The notes under the pieces are model-generated. The model was not told where the DNA came from. It ran no database searches and saw only the letters and a program-made list of their open reading frames with translations. DNA of 64,000 nucleotides from Candidatus Coatesiibacteriota bacterium (GTDB lineage: Bacteria; JAFGND01): the NCBI GenBank assembly GCA_016927185.1, contig JAFGND010000006.1, forward strand, positions 36,675-100,674. Reading direction: 5' to 3'. The position numbers and the translations under genes are program-made. Below are positions 9,048 through 18,024 of this stretch, piece after piece. Position 1 is the first letter of the stretch. Each line of letters opens with the position of its first letter.

Positions 9048-9307
9048 AATCAGGTTTTGACAAGCATTCTATATAATGGTTTTGCCATAAGTGAAAAATA
9101 AAAAAATGTATATTGACTTATTTTCAACTAATATTAAAAACGAGTTTACAAAATAATGTTAAGATTGATTAAATAAACAAATAAATCTATAGAAACAGAC
9201 AGAAATGATGAACTATAAAAAACTTGATTCCAAGTTTGAATTGACAAGAATAAGCAGCTTCAAAATGAAGACTACATTCATAATTAAAAAAGGTTAGGGA
9301 TAAGCCT

Positions 9308-10264
9308 ATGGAGAAGAAAACAAAAAAAGTTTTAGTATATGAAAACGACAGCGGGATTCAAGAAGTATATGCACTTGAGCTAGAACACAGGGGATTCATA
9401 GTCAAGTGTGTCACTGAAGAAAACAGAATTCTGAGAACTCTCAGGAGCAGTGAATACGATATAATTCTTTTCGATATATCAACTGTACCAAGTAATCTAT
9501 ATTCCATGCTGAAAAAGATCAGAAGAGAATTTGAGGAAATCCCGATTGTACTGAATGGTTCTCTTGAACCAAAACAGAAAGAGATGCTCATCAAGAATAT
9601 AATGAATGTCATACTAAAATCTGAAGGTCTGGATGAATTATTCGATGAAATAGTAAGATCAACCAATTCAGGCGAGATAGTCCCCATAGAAGAGGAATCA
9701 CACGAGATTGTTTATGAAGATAATGTTCACATTCAATTTGATTTATATGAGGATGAGGAAGAGGAAACGGATCTTGAAGAAGGATTTCAATTAACAGACT
9801 ATCAGGAAGAAGAAGAGGAACTGGAAGACACAAGTTTCCTCACTCTTGATGACTATGAACCTAGTGCTGCGGCAAAACCTAAGAGGCAGATTTCAAGAAT
9901 GCTGAAATCAAAAGAGGAAGATTATTCAGATAGTGATGATGAAGAGGATTATGAAGATGAAGAAGAAGATGAATATGACGAAGAAGAGGAACTCAAGGAA
10001 GAATATGAAGATGAAGTAGAAGAAGAAAAAATAATAAAGAAACCTACCCCTAAAAAGAAAACTGAAGAGAAAGCAGCAAAGACAACACAGGAAATCAGGA
10101 AAAAACCGAAAGAGAAAGAAAAGGAAGTAAAAAAACCTATCATGATTTCGCAAACTGATGAAGTTTCCTCTGCTTCAAAAAAGAAACCAAAAATAAAACC
10201 AAAGAAGGAGCTTTTCTCCCCAGAAGACTATCTGGATTGGATGTTAGAGGAAGCTGAGAAATGA
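9308..10264 (+). CDS. Degenerate receiver-domain protein with long acidic/basic tail
   Basis: A 318-residue protein. Residues about 6-125 resemble a CheY-like receiver: an acidic start (YENDSG), a phosphoacceptor-like Asp in IILFDIS, and a Lys in VILKSEG. The Thr/Ser switch position is unclear, so it may be non-canonical. Residues about 126-245 are overwhelmingly Glu, Asp and Tyr. About 246-305 is rich in Lys and Pro. The protein ends in a short conserved-looking helix, [15 protein letters not shown]. Its stop overlaps the guaB start (ATGA), so the two are translationally coupled. AGGGATAAG lies before the start. The order suggests a regulatory adaptor with a flexible charged linker. Function unknown. 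Confidence 0.7.
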   Translation: MEKKTKKVLVYENDSGIQEVYALELEHRGFIVKCVTEENRILRTLRSSEYDIILFDISTVPSNLYSMLKKIRREFEEIPIVLNGSLEPKQKEMLIKNIMNVILKSEGLDELFDEIVRSTNSGEIVPIEEESHEIVYEDNVHIQFDLYEDEEEETDLEEGFQLTDYQEEEEELEDTSFLTLDDYEPSAAAKPKRQISRMLKSKEEDYSDSDDEEDYEDEEEDEYDEEEELKEEYEDEVEEEKIIKKPTPKKKTEEKAAKTTQEIRKKPKEKEKEVKKPIMISQTDEVSSASKKKPKIKPKKELFSPEDYLDWMLEEAEK

Positions 10265-11706
10265 CAAGCAAATTTGAAGAACTTGGACTTACATATGATG
10301 ATATTCTCCTTGTTCCTCAAAAAAGCTCTGTTCTTCCTAAAGAAACATCACTGAAAACAAAGCTGACCAAAAAGCTCTATCTAAATATACCCATACTGTC
10401 TGCTGCAATGGATACAGTTACAGAATACCAGATGGCAATTGCATTAGCACAGCTTGGAGGCCTTGGAATCATACATAAAAATATGACATTGAATGCTCAA
10501 TTAACCCAGGTTCAAAGAGTGAAAAGATCAGAATCAGGATTGATAGTAAATCCAATGACCATTTCACCAACTCAGCCTATTTCAGTTGCAAGGGAACTGA
10601 TAGAGAAGCAGGGAATATCGGGTTTACCAGTAATTGATAACGATTTATTGATAGGCATTCTCACCAAACGTGATCTCTGGTTCGAGAAGGACTGGAATAA
10701 AAAAGTGGAAGAGCTAATGACACCTGCTGATAAGTTGATAACCGCTCCAGTAGGGACTTCCCAGGAGCAGGCTCAGGATTTGATGCACAAGTATAAGGTT
10801 GAAAAACTACCTATAATTGACGAAGAAATGCACCTGAAAGGTCTGTACACAATAAAGGATCTCGAAAAACAGACACAATTTCCGGATGCCATAAAAGATG
10901 ATTTAGGAAGATTGTTGGTAGGTGTTGCTATTGGAGCAGGTGACGAAGGGGTAAAGGCAGCTGAAAAGCTCTTGAATGCGGGTGCAGATATAATAGTTGT
11001 AGATTCCGCTCATGGTCATCAAATGATGATTCTGAAAACAGTTGAAGCAATAAAGAGAAAATTCCCTGATTCCAACCTGATTGCAGGTAATGTTGTTACA
11101 AGGGAAGGTACAAGAGATCTCATTGACGCGGGAGCTGATGCAGTCAAGATAGGTGTAGGACCTGGTTCAATTTGCACGACAAGAATTATCGCGGGTGTCG
11201 GGATGCCTCAGATATCAGCGATAATTGAATGTTTTGAGGCTGCAGAAGAAGTTCCCATAATCGCAGATGGCGGGATAAAATATTCTGGTGATATAGTAAA
11301 AGCACTTGCACTTGGTGCTTCTACAGTAATGCTGGGAGGAATGCTTGCAGGAATAGAAGAAAGTCCGGGTGAAATAGTCATTTATCAGGGAAGATCTTTC
11401 AAGACTTACAGAGGCATGGGATCAATAGGTGCTATGAAGAAAGGCAGCAGTCAACGCTATTTTCAGGAAGGAGAAAAGCTTGTCCCGGAAGGAATTGAAG
11501 GCAGAGTTCCATATAAGGGCAAGTTATCTGATTTCATCTTCCAGCTGATTGGAGGTATAAAATCAGGCATGGGTTATGTCGGTGCAAACAACCTTGAATC
11601 ATTGAGATCCAATGCAAGATTCGTAAGAATAACTTCAGCTGGACTAAGGGAAAGTCACCCACACGATGTAATTATTACAAAAGAATCACCAAATTATAAT
11701 CCATAA
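10261..11706 (+). CDS. guaB: IMP dehydrogenase
   Basis: A 481-residue enzyme oxidising IMP to XMP with NAD+, the committed step to GMP. The N-terminal [16 protein letters not shown] and SAAMDTVTE are diagnostic. A CBS pair occupies about residues 95-205 ([21 protein letters not shown] and the second copy). The catalytic cysteine is Cys305 in [10 protein letters not shown], at the same number as in E. coli. The flap has SSQRYFQ and the C-terminus has KSGMGYVGA. Full length for the family. The start overlaps the preceding charged receiver-like gene by 4 bases, and the next gene begins immediately after the stop. This places a purine enzyme inside an operon with regulatory and sugar genes. Confidence 0.97.
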   Translation: MTSKFEELGLTYDDILLVPQKSSVLPKETSLKTKLTKKLYLNIPILSAAMDTVTEYQMAIALAQLGGLGIIHKNMTLNAQLTQVQRVKRSESGLIVNPMTISPTQPISVARELIEKQGISGLPVIDNDLLIGILTKRDLWFEKDWNKKVEELMTPADKLITAPVGTSQEQAQDLMHKYKVEKLPIIDEEMHLKGLYTIKDLEKQTQFPDAIKDDLGRLLVGVAIGAGDEGVKAAEKLLNAGADIIVVDSAHGHQMMILKTVEAIKRKFPDSNLIAGNVVTREGTRDLIDAGADAVKIGVGPGSICTTRIIAGVGMPQISAIIECFEAAEEVPIIADGGIKYSGDIVKALALGASTVMLGGMLAGIEESPGEIVIYQGRSFKTYRGMGSIGAMKKGSSQRYFQEGEKLVPEGIEGRVPYKGKLSDFIFQLIGGIKSGMGYVGANNLESLRSNARFVRITSAGLRESHPHDVIITKESPNYNP

Positions 11707-12687
11707 ATGTCAACGATTTTCATTCGTGCAGATGGCTCAACTGAAACTGGTTATGGACATCTGATGAGATGCAGTGTACTGGCAAATCATCTTCAAGAAG
11801 CAGGACATAAAGTAATCTGGATAACAAAAAACCCAAGGAAACTTCCCTGGGGCTTTTTAGGCAAAGGTCCATTCAAGGTATTTGATGCTGAAGAGGGGAA
11901 GGATGAATCTGCTTTATCAGTCATCTTGAAAGCAGGTGGAAAAAAAGATGACTGGATAATTATAGACAGTTACAAGATAACAATCAATGATGAGCTGAAG
12001 CTGAGATCAAATGGTTTCAAGGTGCTGACAATAGACGATAATTGTAATAGAATCTTCGATTGTGACATACTCCTTAATCCAAATCCTCATGCAAAAGAGC
12101 TGAAATACAAAATTGACAGCAAGACTATTTATTTACTGGGTAACGAATATATACTTTTCAGGGAAGATATAATTTCAAATACACCTGTTGACAAGAGATC
12201 ACCTCCAAGGCAAGGCTTGGTAGTTTTTGGAGGAACTGATCGTGCAAAACAAACAGAAAGAATAATAAAGATAATATTCAATACTGATTTTTACTGGAAT
12301 GTAATTCTTCCTGCTGATTATTCTAATTATAAGCCAGATTCGCAATATATAAATTACATCCAGGGACCAGTGGATCTAAAGGAATATCTCAAGATTTCAG
12401 ATTTATATATTGGTTCAGGAGGATTGACAATTCATGAAATGGTTTTTCATGGATTGCTTTGTCTTATCATATCGGTTGCCTCAAATCAAATTCCATCTTC
12501 AGAATACCTTCATAAAAACAAGGTGGTTAATTACCTCGGTCATTACAGGAAAGTGAAAGATGATTTGATAAGAAATGAGATAATCAAGACAATAAAGAAT
12601 GGAAATAAGGATCAATTTCTAAATCTTCATGGATTCATTGATGGTGATGGTTTCAAAAGAGTCATTTCCGCCATGAAACTAAAATAA
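11707..12687 (+). CDS. PseG-like nucleotide-sugar hydrolase / glycosyltransferase-fold protein
   Basis: A 326-residue protein of the PseG family (UDP-sugar hydrolase of pseudaminic acid synthesis, GT-B fold related to MurG). The N-terminus FIRADGSTETGYGHLMRC matches the family's IRAD...GxGHxxR signature. The C-terminal half has GPVDLKEYLKISDLYIGSGGLTIHEM, corresponding to the nucleotide-binding region. The ATG directly abuts the guaB TAA stop with no spacer. No other pseudaminic-acid genes (pseB, C, H, I, F) are in the window, so the exact substrate is uncertain. It is followed after 2 bases by a GT9 gene, suggesting a surface-glycan role. Confidence 0.8.
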   Translation: MSTIFIRADGSTETGYGHLMRCSVLANHLQEAGHKVIWITKNPRKLPWGFLGKGPFKVFDAEEGKDESALSVILKAGGKKDDWIIIDSYKITINDELKLRSNGFKVLTIDDNCNRIFDCDILLNPNPHAKELKYKIDSKTIYLLGNEYILFREDIISNTPVDKRSPPRQGLVVFGGTDRAKQTERIIKIIFNTDFYWNVILPADYSNYKPDSQYINYIQGPVDLKEYLKISDLYIGSGGLTIHEMVFHGLLCLIISVASNQIPSSEYLHKNKVVNYLGHYRKVKDDLIRNEIIKTIKNGNKDQFLNLHGFIDGDGFKRVISAMKLK

Positions 12688-12689
12688 TC

Positions 12690-13682
12690 GTGAAAAAAAT
12701 ACTGATTATCAGGCTTAAGGGTTTTGGTGATATCTTGATGACCAGCCCTGTCTGGAGAAACATCAAACTGAACGATCATTCTACTGAGATCCATCTTCTG
12801 ACAGACAGGAAGATAGCAGAATTATCCCGCATGTATAAGGAACTGGACAAGGTTTATGAAATGGATACTTCTTCCTTGATTAAACAGATTGAACTGATTA
12901 GCTGCTTAAGGAAGGAGAAATACGATTTCGTAATAGATTTATTCTGCAATCCAAGAAGCTCATTCCTGACACTAATTACAAATGCTCCTGTCAGAATTGG
13001 ATTCAATGTGAGGTTCAGGAAACACGCATATAATAAGCTGATCTCTGATGAGTACAGAAAAAAGCATGAAGTAATGCATCATCTAGCAAGCCTTGCTTAC
13101 ATTGACATGAAAATCATCAATGATAAGATTTACCTTCCTGATAGCATAAGAAAAGAATTCAACCTTGAAATCAAAGACAATTCTTTTTTCACTGTTGCCC
13201 CTATGGGAAAATGGAAATGCAAGAGATTCCCTGAAAAGAAGATGGCTGAGATAATTAATCAAATTCATGACAAATTCAAATTATCTTCTGTAGTTCTATA
13301 TGGAGATAGTGAGGAGAAGAAAAGAGCTGAATACATAAAATCTCTGACAGGCAATTCATGCTTGCTTTCTCCAGAATCTGATTTCATGCAGATGGCTTCC
13401 ATAATAGAGAAAAGCTTATTCCTCTTGACAAACGATACTGCCGCATTACATATAGCTGAAGCTCTTGAAAAGCCAATTATTGCGTTTTTCGGTCCCACAA
13501 ATCCCTTAACACAAGGACCCAGATATTCAAGGCATCTGATTATAAAAAATGCTGAAATGGAATGTCTTTGCTGCAATAAGACAGTATGCAAGAAAAACAG
13601 CTGTTTTGAAAATATTGATATGAATAAAGCAAAAAATGAGATAGAAATATTTATAAATTCAATAAGTAATCCTGAAGCCTAA
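12690..13682 (+). CDS. Glycosyltransferase family 9 (heptosyltransferase-like)
   Basis: A 330-residue GT-B enzyme of the ADP-heptose:LPS heptosyltransferase family. The start IIRLKGFGDILMTSPVWR is the family's hallmark (xxRLxxxGDxLxxxP). The C-terminal nucleotide-sugar site shows LTNDTAALHIAEALEKPIIAFFGPTNP. A cysteine-rich block, CLCCNKTVC, follows near the end, as commonly seen in GT9 proteins with CxxxC-type tails. The start codon is GTG, 2 bases after the PseG-like gene. Its 3' end overlaps the opposing DUF5683-like gene by 24 bases. Likely LPS core or related glycan synthesis. Confidence 0.88.
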   Translation: MKKILIIRLKGFGDILMTSPVWRNIKLNDHSTEIHLLTDRKIAELSRMYKELDKVYEMDTSSLIKQIELISCLRKEKYDFVIDLFCNPRSSFLTLITNAPVRIGFNVRFRKHAYNKLISDEYRKKHEVMHHLASLAYIDMKIINDKIYLPDSIRKEFNLEIKDNSFFTVAPMGKWKCKRFPEKKMAEIINQIHDKFKLSSVVLYGDSEEKKRAEYIKSLTGNSCLLSPESDFMQMASIIEKSLFLLTNDTAALHIAEALEKPIIAFFGPTNPLTQGPRYSRHLIIKNAEMECLCCNKTVCKKNSCFENIDMNKAKNEIEIFINSISNPEA

Positions 13683-14357
13683 TTCAGTTTTATCTCTTGA
13701 TATGCTCGTGACTACTTTAAAGTCTTTATCAGATCTGGCTTTCTCCTTGATTCTACTATTAAATCTCTTGGTAGATCTCAATGCATTTATTGCTGAAAAA
13801 ACATGATTGATTATTGTAACACCGACACAAATGCTTGCGATCTTCAATTGATTCTTGCTTTCATCCATTTTTGAATTGTAATCCTGTCTTGATTTATCAC
13901 TATCCCAGCCATAAGAGAAAGCATCTTCCTTGCCTATCATGTCATAATATCTGCTATCTTTTTCAGAAGGCAGGTCAGCTTCTTTTTCCATAGCTTCTTC
14001 GTCTCCCTGTGCTTCTGCATTCTCTTTATATCTTTCCTTGTTCCAGTGTCTGTCACCGAATTTTCTGTATTCAATTTGCTTATCAAGACCTTTCTTGTGA
14101 TATATGAAGTAAGAACCAACAAGACCAAGCTCAAGCATCATGAAAAAATAGCCACTATCGTTATTGCAGTATAATTCTCCACTGCCAGGGATTATCATTG
14201 AAAAAAGCATTGCCTTGGGAATTGATTTGCTTTGATTTGAGATTTCTTCTATGTCAAGAATTGATTGGGAAGGCATCAGGCCAAATTCCTTATCCATTTC
14301 ATTTTCTGAAAATAGCTGAGAAATACAAATCAATATCACAAGAAATAAGTATTTCAT
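13659..14357 (-). CDS. DUF5683-like secreted/membrane protein
   Basis: A 232-residue protein with a signal peptide (MKYLFLVILICISQLFSE). A central block, AMLFSMIIPGSGELYCN, followed by hydrophobic helices resembles DUF5683, whose members carry a PGxGQxY-type motif. The long middle region is highly charged (Lys/Glu/Asp). A second hydrophobic segment lies near residue 170 (ASICVGVTIINHVFSAINAL). It is the last gene of the minus-strand operon headed by the zinc-ribbon and tolC-like genes; its start overlaps the GlmU-like stop by 4 bases. Function unknown. Confidence 0.65.
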   Translation of the reverse strand: MKYLFLVILICISQLFSENEMDKEFGLMPSQSILDIEEISNQSKSIPKAMLFSMIIPGSGELYCNNDSGYFFMMLELGLVGSYFIYHKKGLDKQIEYRKFGDRHWNKERYKENAEAQGDEEAMEKEADLPSEKDSRYYDMIGKEDAFSYGWDSDKSRQDYNSKMDESKNQLKIASICVGVTIINHVFSAINALRSTKRFNSRIKEKARSDKDFKVVTSISRDKTELGFRITY

Positions 14358-15577
14358 CTCTGAATGAAATCTTGTCTGTCAGATCTTGTTATTCCGAAAA
14401 GTCTTCTCAAATGCCTTAATTCCTTTTTTGCACCCTTGTAATCTCTTCTAGACATAACTTTTGTAGCAGTTTCAAGAAATTTAGCCAGATCATATTCCTT
14501 GAAACCTTCTGATCCTCCCCAGCAAAAGCTTGGGAAGTATTTAGGCTGTAAACCATTTCCAATTACATTGCAACCAATTCCTACTGTTGTACCTGAGTTA
14601 AGAAGTGTTCCTATTGCAGTTTTTGAATGATCCCCGATGATTGAGCCCAGTTTTATAAGATTAGTTGTATAAATCCTGTTGGATGCCAATTGTATCCTAA
14701 TCTGGCTGTAATTATTCTTAAGATCAGAAGTAACTGTTTGTGCTCCTATATTCACCCATGAACCAATAATACTGTGACCAATGAAACCATCATGATATTT
14801 GTTTGTATAATCGAATATTATTGAATTTTCTATTTCCCCGTTTACTATAGAATAGGAACCTATGCTTGTCCCCTTGCCTACTTTCCCTCCTTGTATCTTT
14901 GCATACTGGGAAACATACAGAGGACCTTCCAGGTAACTGAAAGGGGCAATTTCAGCAAATTCGTCTATGAAAATTGAGCCTCTTCTGGCATCCAAAACAG
15001 CAAAAGGACTTATCTTCGCAGTTTTCTTGATGAATACTTTCTCATTTCTCATGATGCTGGATGAAGGCTGTGCCTGGAACTCACTCCAGCTAGATTCCGC
15101 TTCTTCAATCTCACAATAATTATCTTCAAGCATCTGCCAGATATATTCATATAGAGTTGGATTTGCTAATGCATGAGTTTTCCTGCATGACAAATCAGGA
15201 TCCCATATGCCTCCTGATTGCTTTATCTCCTGAAGAGTATCCAGTGCTTTCTCTTTGCTAGCCCATAAAGCAACAAGATCATTATCCGAAACATAGCAAG
15301 TATCTCTTTCCTGAATTTGCTTGAGAATGGAAATGGATCTTATTCTTGAGTTTACGAAAATAAAAGAAGTAAGTGGACTTTTCTCAATCTCTTTAGCGAT
15401 TTCCTCATAATCAATATGTCCTAAAGCATGTCCCGGAATAATTATTGTATAGGGGAAATGCCTCATCGCATGCTGAATAGGAGATCCGGTTCCCCTTAAA
15501 AATTCAGCAACTGTTCTGTACATAGCTAACGGGAAAAAATTAGCTATTTTCTTGTCTTCAAAAAAGATTATCTGCAT
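14354..15577 (-). CDS. Alternative GlmU-like sugar-nucleotide protein with left-handed beta-helix
   Basis: A 407-residue protein matching the alternative bacterial GlmU-type family found mainly in Bacteroidetes relatives. Residues 1-190 form the divergent N-terminal nucleotidyltransferase-like domain (MQIIFFEDKKIANFFPL). Residues about 190-350 are hexapeptide repeats building a left-handed beta-helix: VFIKKTAKISPFAVLDA, GTSIGSYSIVNGEI, and NSGTTVGIGCNVIG. Expected role: formation of UDP-GlcNAc or a related sugar nucleotide for peptidoglycan and LPS. It lies 4 bases after the TolC-like gene and overlaps the next gene by 4 bases. The classical GlmU N-terminal motif is absent, so the uridylyl step is unproven. 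Confidence 0.82.
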   Translation of the reverse strand: MQIIFFEDKKIANFFPLAMYRTVAEFLRGTGSPIQHAMRHFPYTIIIPGHALGHIDYEEIAKEIEKSPLTSFIFVNSRIRSISILKQIQERDTCYVSDNDLVALWASKEKALDTLQEIKQSGGIWDPDLSCRKTHALANPTLYEYIWQMLEDNYCEIEEAESSWSEFQAQPSSSIMRNEKVFIKKTAKISPFAVLDARRGSIFIDEFAEIAPFSYLEGPLYVSQYAKIQGGKVGKGTSIGSYSIVNGEIENSIIFDYTNKYHDGFIGHSIIGSWVNIGAQTVTSDLKNNYSQIRIQLASNRIYTTNLIKLGSIIGDHSKTAIGTLLNSGTTVGIGCNVIGNGLQPKYFPSFCWGGSEGFKEYDLAKFLETATKVMSRRDYKGAKKELRHLRRLFGITRSDRQDFIQR

Positions 15578-15581
15578 TCTT

Positions 15582-16886
15582 CTATAACTTTATTGGTTCC
15601 TGAGAAACAATTTTAATAACATCCACATAAGCTTTTATTCCTGCGTAGAGATTATTTATATAAAGCAGTCTTTTGTCAACTAAATCTTTATAAGCATCAA
15701 GAATCTCTCTCATTGTGCCTTTACCTATTCTATATTCTTCTATTCTCTGATTAAGAACCAGACTTGCTTCTTCTACAATTTTCTTATAAAGTTCTGTTCT
15801 TTTCTTATATCTTTCATAATTCCTGTATTGCGTGATAATAGTCTGTTTCATTCCATAGACATTGTCTCTGTATGTTATTTCCGCTTGATCAAGCTGTATC
15901 CTTGCCTGCTTATATGCAGCAGTAGTTGCGAAAGAAGTAAAAATTGGTACAGACAGGTTGAGAGAAAACTGCCATGTAGGATTACCATCAGGATTAAGGG
16001 TATGATCCGTTGGCCAGCTATACGAAAAATTTGCTGATAATGATGGCAAGTGTTCTCCAAACGCTCTTGATTTATTTATTTCAGCTTGTCTTATTGCATA
16101 ATAAGCTTTTCTCTGAGATAATATCTTCTCTCGCGATTCCAGAAGATTGTTGAGATTCAACTCTTTTCTTGGAAAATTCAGGACTTCATTATCATCAATT
16201 TCTATTTCCTTGTCAAACTCAAAAACCAGCAGTCGCTTTAGATTATCTTTGGCTGTTTCCAGTTCATCTTTTGCTTCTGATATACTCAGCTCTTCATTAA
16301 GAAGCTGTAATTCAGCTTCCCTCAATTCAAGATCTACTCCAACCCCTACCCTGTTTCTTTCTCTCGCCAGACTTATCAAGAATTTCAATCTTGGAATATT
16401 CTCTTCTGAGCTCTTTATCTGAGCTTTAGCCTGTGATATGGCAATGAATGATTCTATGACAGATATCACTATTTCATTTCTGTCAATCAAGATCTGAAGA
16501 GTATGGCTTTCACTCTGCAGTTTTTTCAGTCTCACGTTATCTATAAGACTTGTTCCGCTCAATAAATTCTGACTTATTGAGAAAGAAGTGGTAAAATAGT
16601 CAGTATCTTCGTCCAGTGGAGTTCCTGCCCTTCTTGCAGCTTCTCTTTGAGCGTCAGTATAGTTGGTTTTCTCTCTTTTTGAATAGCTCTGATTAAGATA
16701 TATTTTGGGAAGCATTGCAGTATAGGCTTCAATAACTGCCCAACTATTAACATCTACCTGTAAAGAATCGTTTTTAATTGTAGCATTCTTCTTCAACGCA
16801 ATTTCTATTGCTTCCTTCAATGAAATATTTTCTGCTTTCAGAGCAACAGCTATGAAAAAAACTAAAATGAAGCTCCTCAGGAGCAT
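15582..16886 (-). CDS. TolC-family outer membrane efflux channel
   Basis: A 434-residue protein with a signal peptide ending near ALKAE, followed by ISLKEAIEIALKKNATIKN, the standard start of TolC-type channels. Two long helical-hairpin repeats follow: one around 145-215 rich in Glu/Leu/Arg (LEDLELREAELQLLNEELSI-like), the second around 325-400 ending in YRIGKGTMREILDAYKDLVDKR. Beta-strand segments such as FTTSFSISQNL and WQFSLNLSVPIFTS mark the barrel. No inner-membrane pump or adaptor is encoded nearby, although ABC exporter genes lie at 49.5-51.5 kb. It sits in an operon between a zinc-ribbon protein and the GlmU-like gene. Confidence 0.92.
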   Translation of the reverse strand: MLLRSFILVFFIAVALKAENISLKEAIEIALKKNATIKNDSLQVDVNSWAVIEAYTAMLPKIYLNQSYSKREKTNYTDAQREAARRAGTPLDEDTDYFTTSFSISQNLLSGTSLIDNVRLKKLQSESHTLQILIDRNEIVISVIESFIAISQAKAQIKSSEENIPRLKFLISLARERNRVGVGVDLELREAELQLLNEELSISEAKDELETAKDNLKRLLVFEFDKEIEIDDNEVLNFPRKELNLNNLLESREKILSQRKAYYAIRQAEINKSRAFGEHLPSLSANFSYSWPTDHTLNPDGNPTWQFSLNLSVPIFTSFATTAAYKQARIQLDQAEITYRDNVYGMKQTIITQYRNYERYKKRTELYKKIVEEASLVLNQRIEEYRIGKGTMREILDAYKDLVDKRLLYINNLYAGIKAYVDVIKIVSQEPIKL

Positions 16887-16890
16887 TACT

Positions 16891-17103
16891 CTACTTCTTT
16901 ACCTGATTATATACCCAGTCTTTATTGCAATCGCAAATATCTACGACTTTCCTGACAGGAGACCATTGCTTGCCATTTTTATATCTTGCTTCATACAAAA
17001 CTGCGTGTTGTATTCCTGCTCCACAAACAGGGCACAATTTGGCTTCCTTTTTTTTCTGATCATGTGCGAGTTTTGCTGCAAATGTTCTATCTTTCTTTGC
17101 CAT
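16891..17103 (-). CDS. Small zinc-ribbon-like protein
   Basis: A 70-residue protein. The first 22 residues are strongly basic (MAKKDRTFAAKLAHDQKKKE), then CPVCGAG and a later CDC form a probable zinc-binding CxxC...CxC arrangement. Such small zinc ribbons can bind nucleic acid or act as ribosome-associated factors, but no family can be named. An AAAGGAG ribosome site lies upstream of the ATG, which supports a real gene. It is the first gene of the operon with tolC-like, glmU-like and DUF5683-like genes, 4 bases before the TolC start. Upstream on the minus strand is an AT-rich stretch with TATAGT, a possible promoter. Confidence 0.65.
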   Translation of the reverse strand: MAKKDRTFAAKLAHDQKKKEAKLCPVCGAGIQHAVLYEARYKNGKQWSPVRKVVDICDCNKDWVYNQVKK

Positions 17104-17224
17104 TCAGAGACTCCTTTATTTTATTTAAGTTCAAGCTTTATTTAATACTATACTGGTCAAGTATTTTTTGTCTTAAGCTGGCTAGGCAAATTAATCATTT
17201 TGCTACAACGACTGCAATTCAATG

Positions 17225-17935
17225 CTACTTCCCTGCATTCTTTGTCAAGATTTCCTTTAGCTCATTTTCAAGCATAGTGCGTTCTGCTGGTAATTTTCTT
17301 ATCCTGTCAATAAGATACTGCAAAGCATATTCTCTCTTTATGCTTTTATCAGCTAGAAGTAAGTAAGTTATTAAACCTGCAGTTCCTATTATACCTTTCA
17401 AACCAAATGGTGCAAAATGAACAAAATTTCCCATTTTAACTTTTGGAATTCCTGTCAAGATATAGAATAATGTTATTAAGATTACTATGGTTACTAGTGT
17501 TAACTGAATCCTGCTTACAGTTTTAACTCCAGTAATATTTATCACTATAAATACAATGCATAGAATTACTGATGTCATATGAATATTCACATCAATAACC
17601 AGCAGCAAAAAATGTGAAATGCCGATTAATGTAAAAGATGTCTTGAGTATTGTACTGTACCAGCTTAACAAGGATGATGTCATTCCCAGGGCAGGTCCAA
17701 GGCTTCTTGAGACAAAAAAGAAATCACCTCCTGTCTTGGGCATTGCTGTAATCAATTCAGCAGTACTTACCATGCTTGTCATTGCCAATATACCTGCCAT
17801 AAAATATGACAATACAACTGATGGACCTGTTTTTGCAAATGCAAGACCTGGCAGTATGAAAATTCCGGAGCTAATCATTGCCCCAATGGCGATACTGAAA
17901 ACATCTAATGCGCCTAGTTGCTTCTTAAATTCCAT
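17225..17935 (-). pseudogene. Internally deleted APC-type amino acid permease
   Basis: A 236-residue open frame. Residues 1-190 match the N-terminal half of APC-superfamily permeases: LDVFSIAIGAMISSGIFILPG (helix 1 with the unwound GxxIxxGIF motif), PKTGGDFFFVSRSLGPALG, and about six membrane helices. From about residue 195 the sequence jumps to REYALQYLIDRIRKLPAE and LENELKEIL, which resembles the cytoplasmic C-terminus that follows helix 12 in full permeases of about 450 residues. The helices in between are missing with the frame preserved. It is therefore most likely an internally deleted remnant, though a short functional half-transporter cannot be excluded. No operon partner is seen. Confidence 0.65.
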
Positions 17936-18024
17936 ACTGTTTTTGTGTCTGTTTCGAATTCATTTATTGCTGTTTTTCTTGATTCTCTCTGGTTGATCTC
18001 TAAGATATTACTCGGCTTGAACTC

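Noticed and set aside
9205-9297. A 30-codon open frame (start MMNYKKLDSKFELTR) between cheD and the charged REC-like gene
   Set aside because: No ribosome site, no recognisable domain; the 260-base gap otherwise shows only AT-rich sequence, so chance is likely.
9926-10153. Minus-strand open frames rich in Phe and Ser opposite the acidic region of the charged REC-like gene
   Set aside because: Antisense shadow of GAA/GAT-rich coding sequence, with no signal, family or ribosome site.
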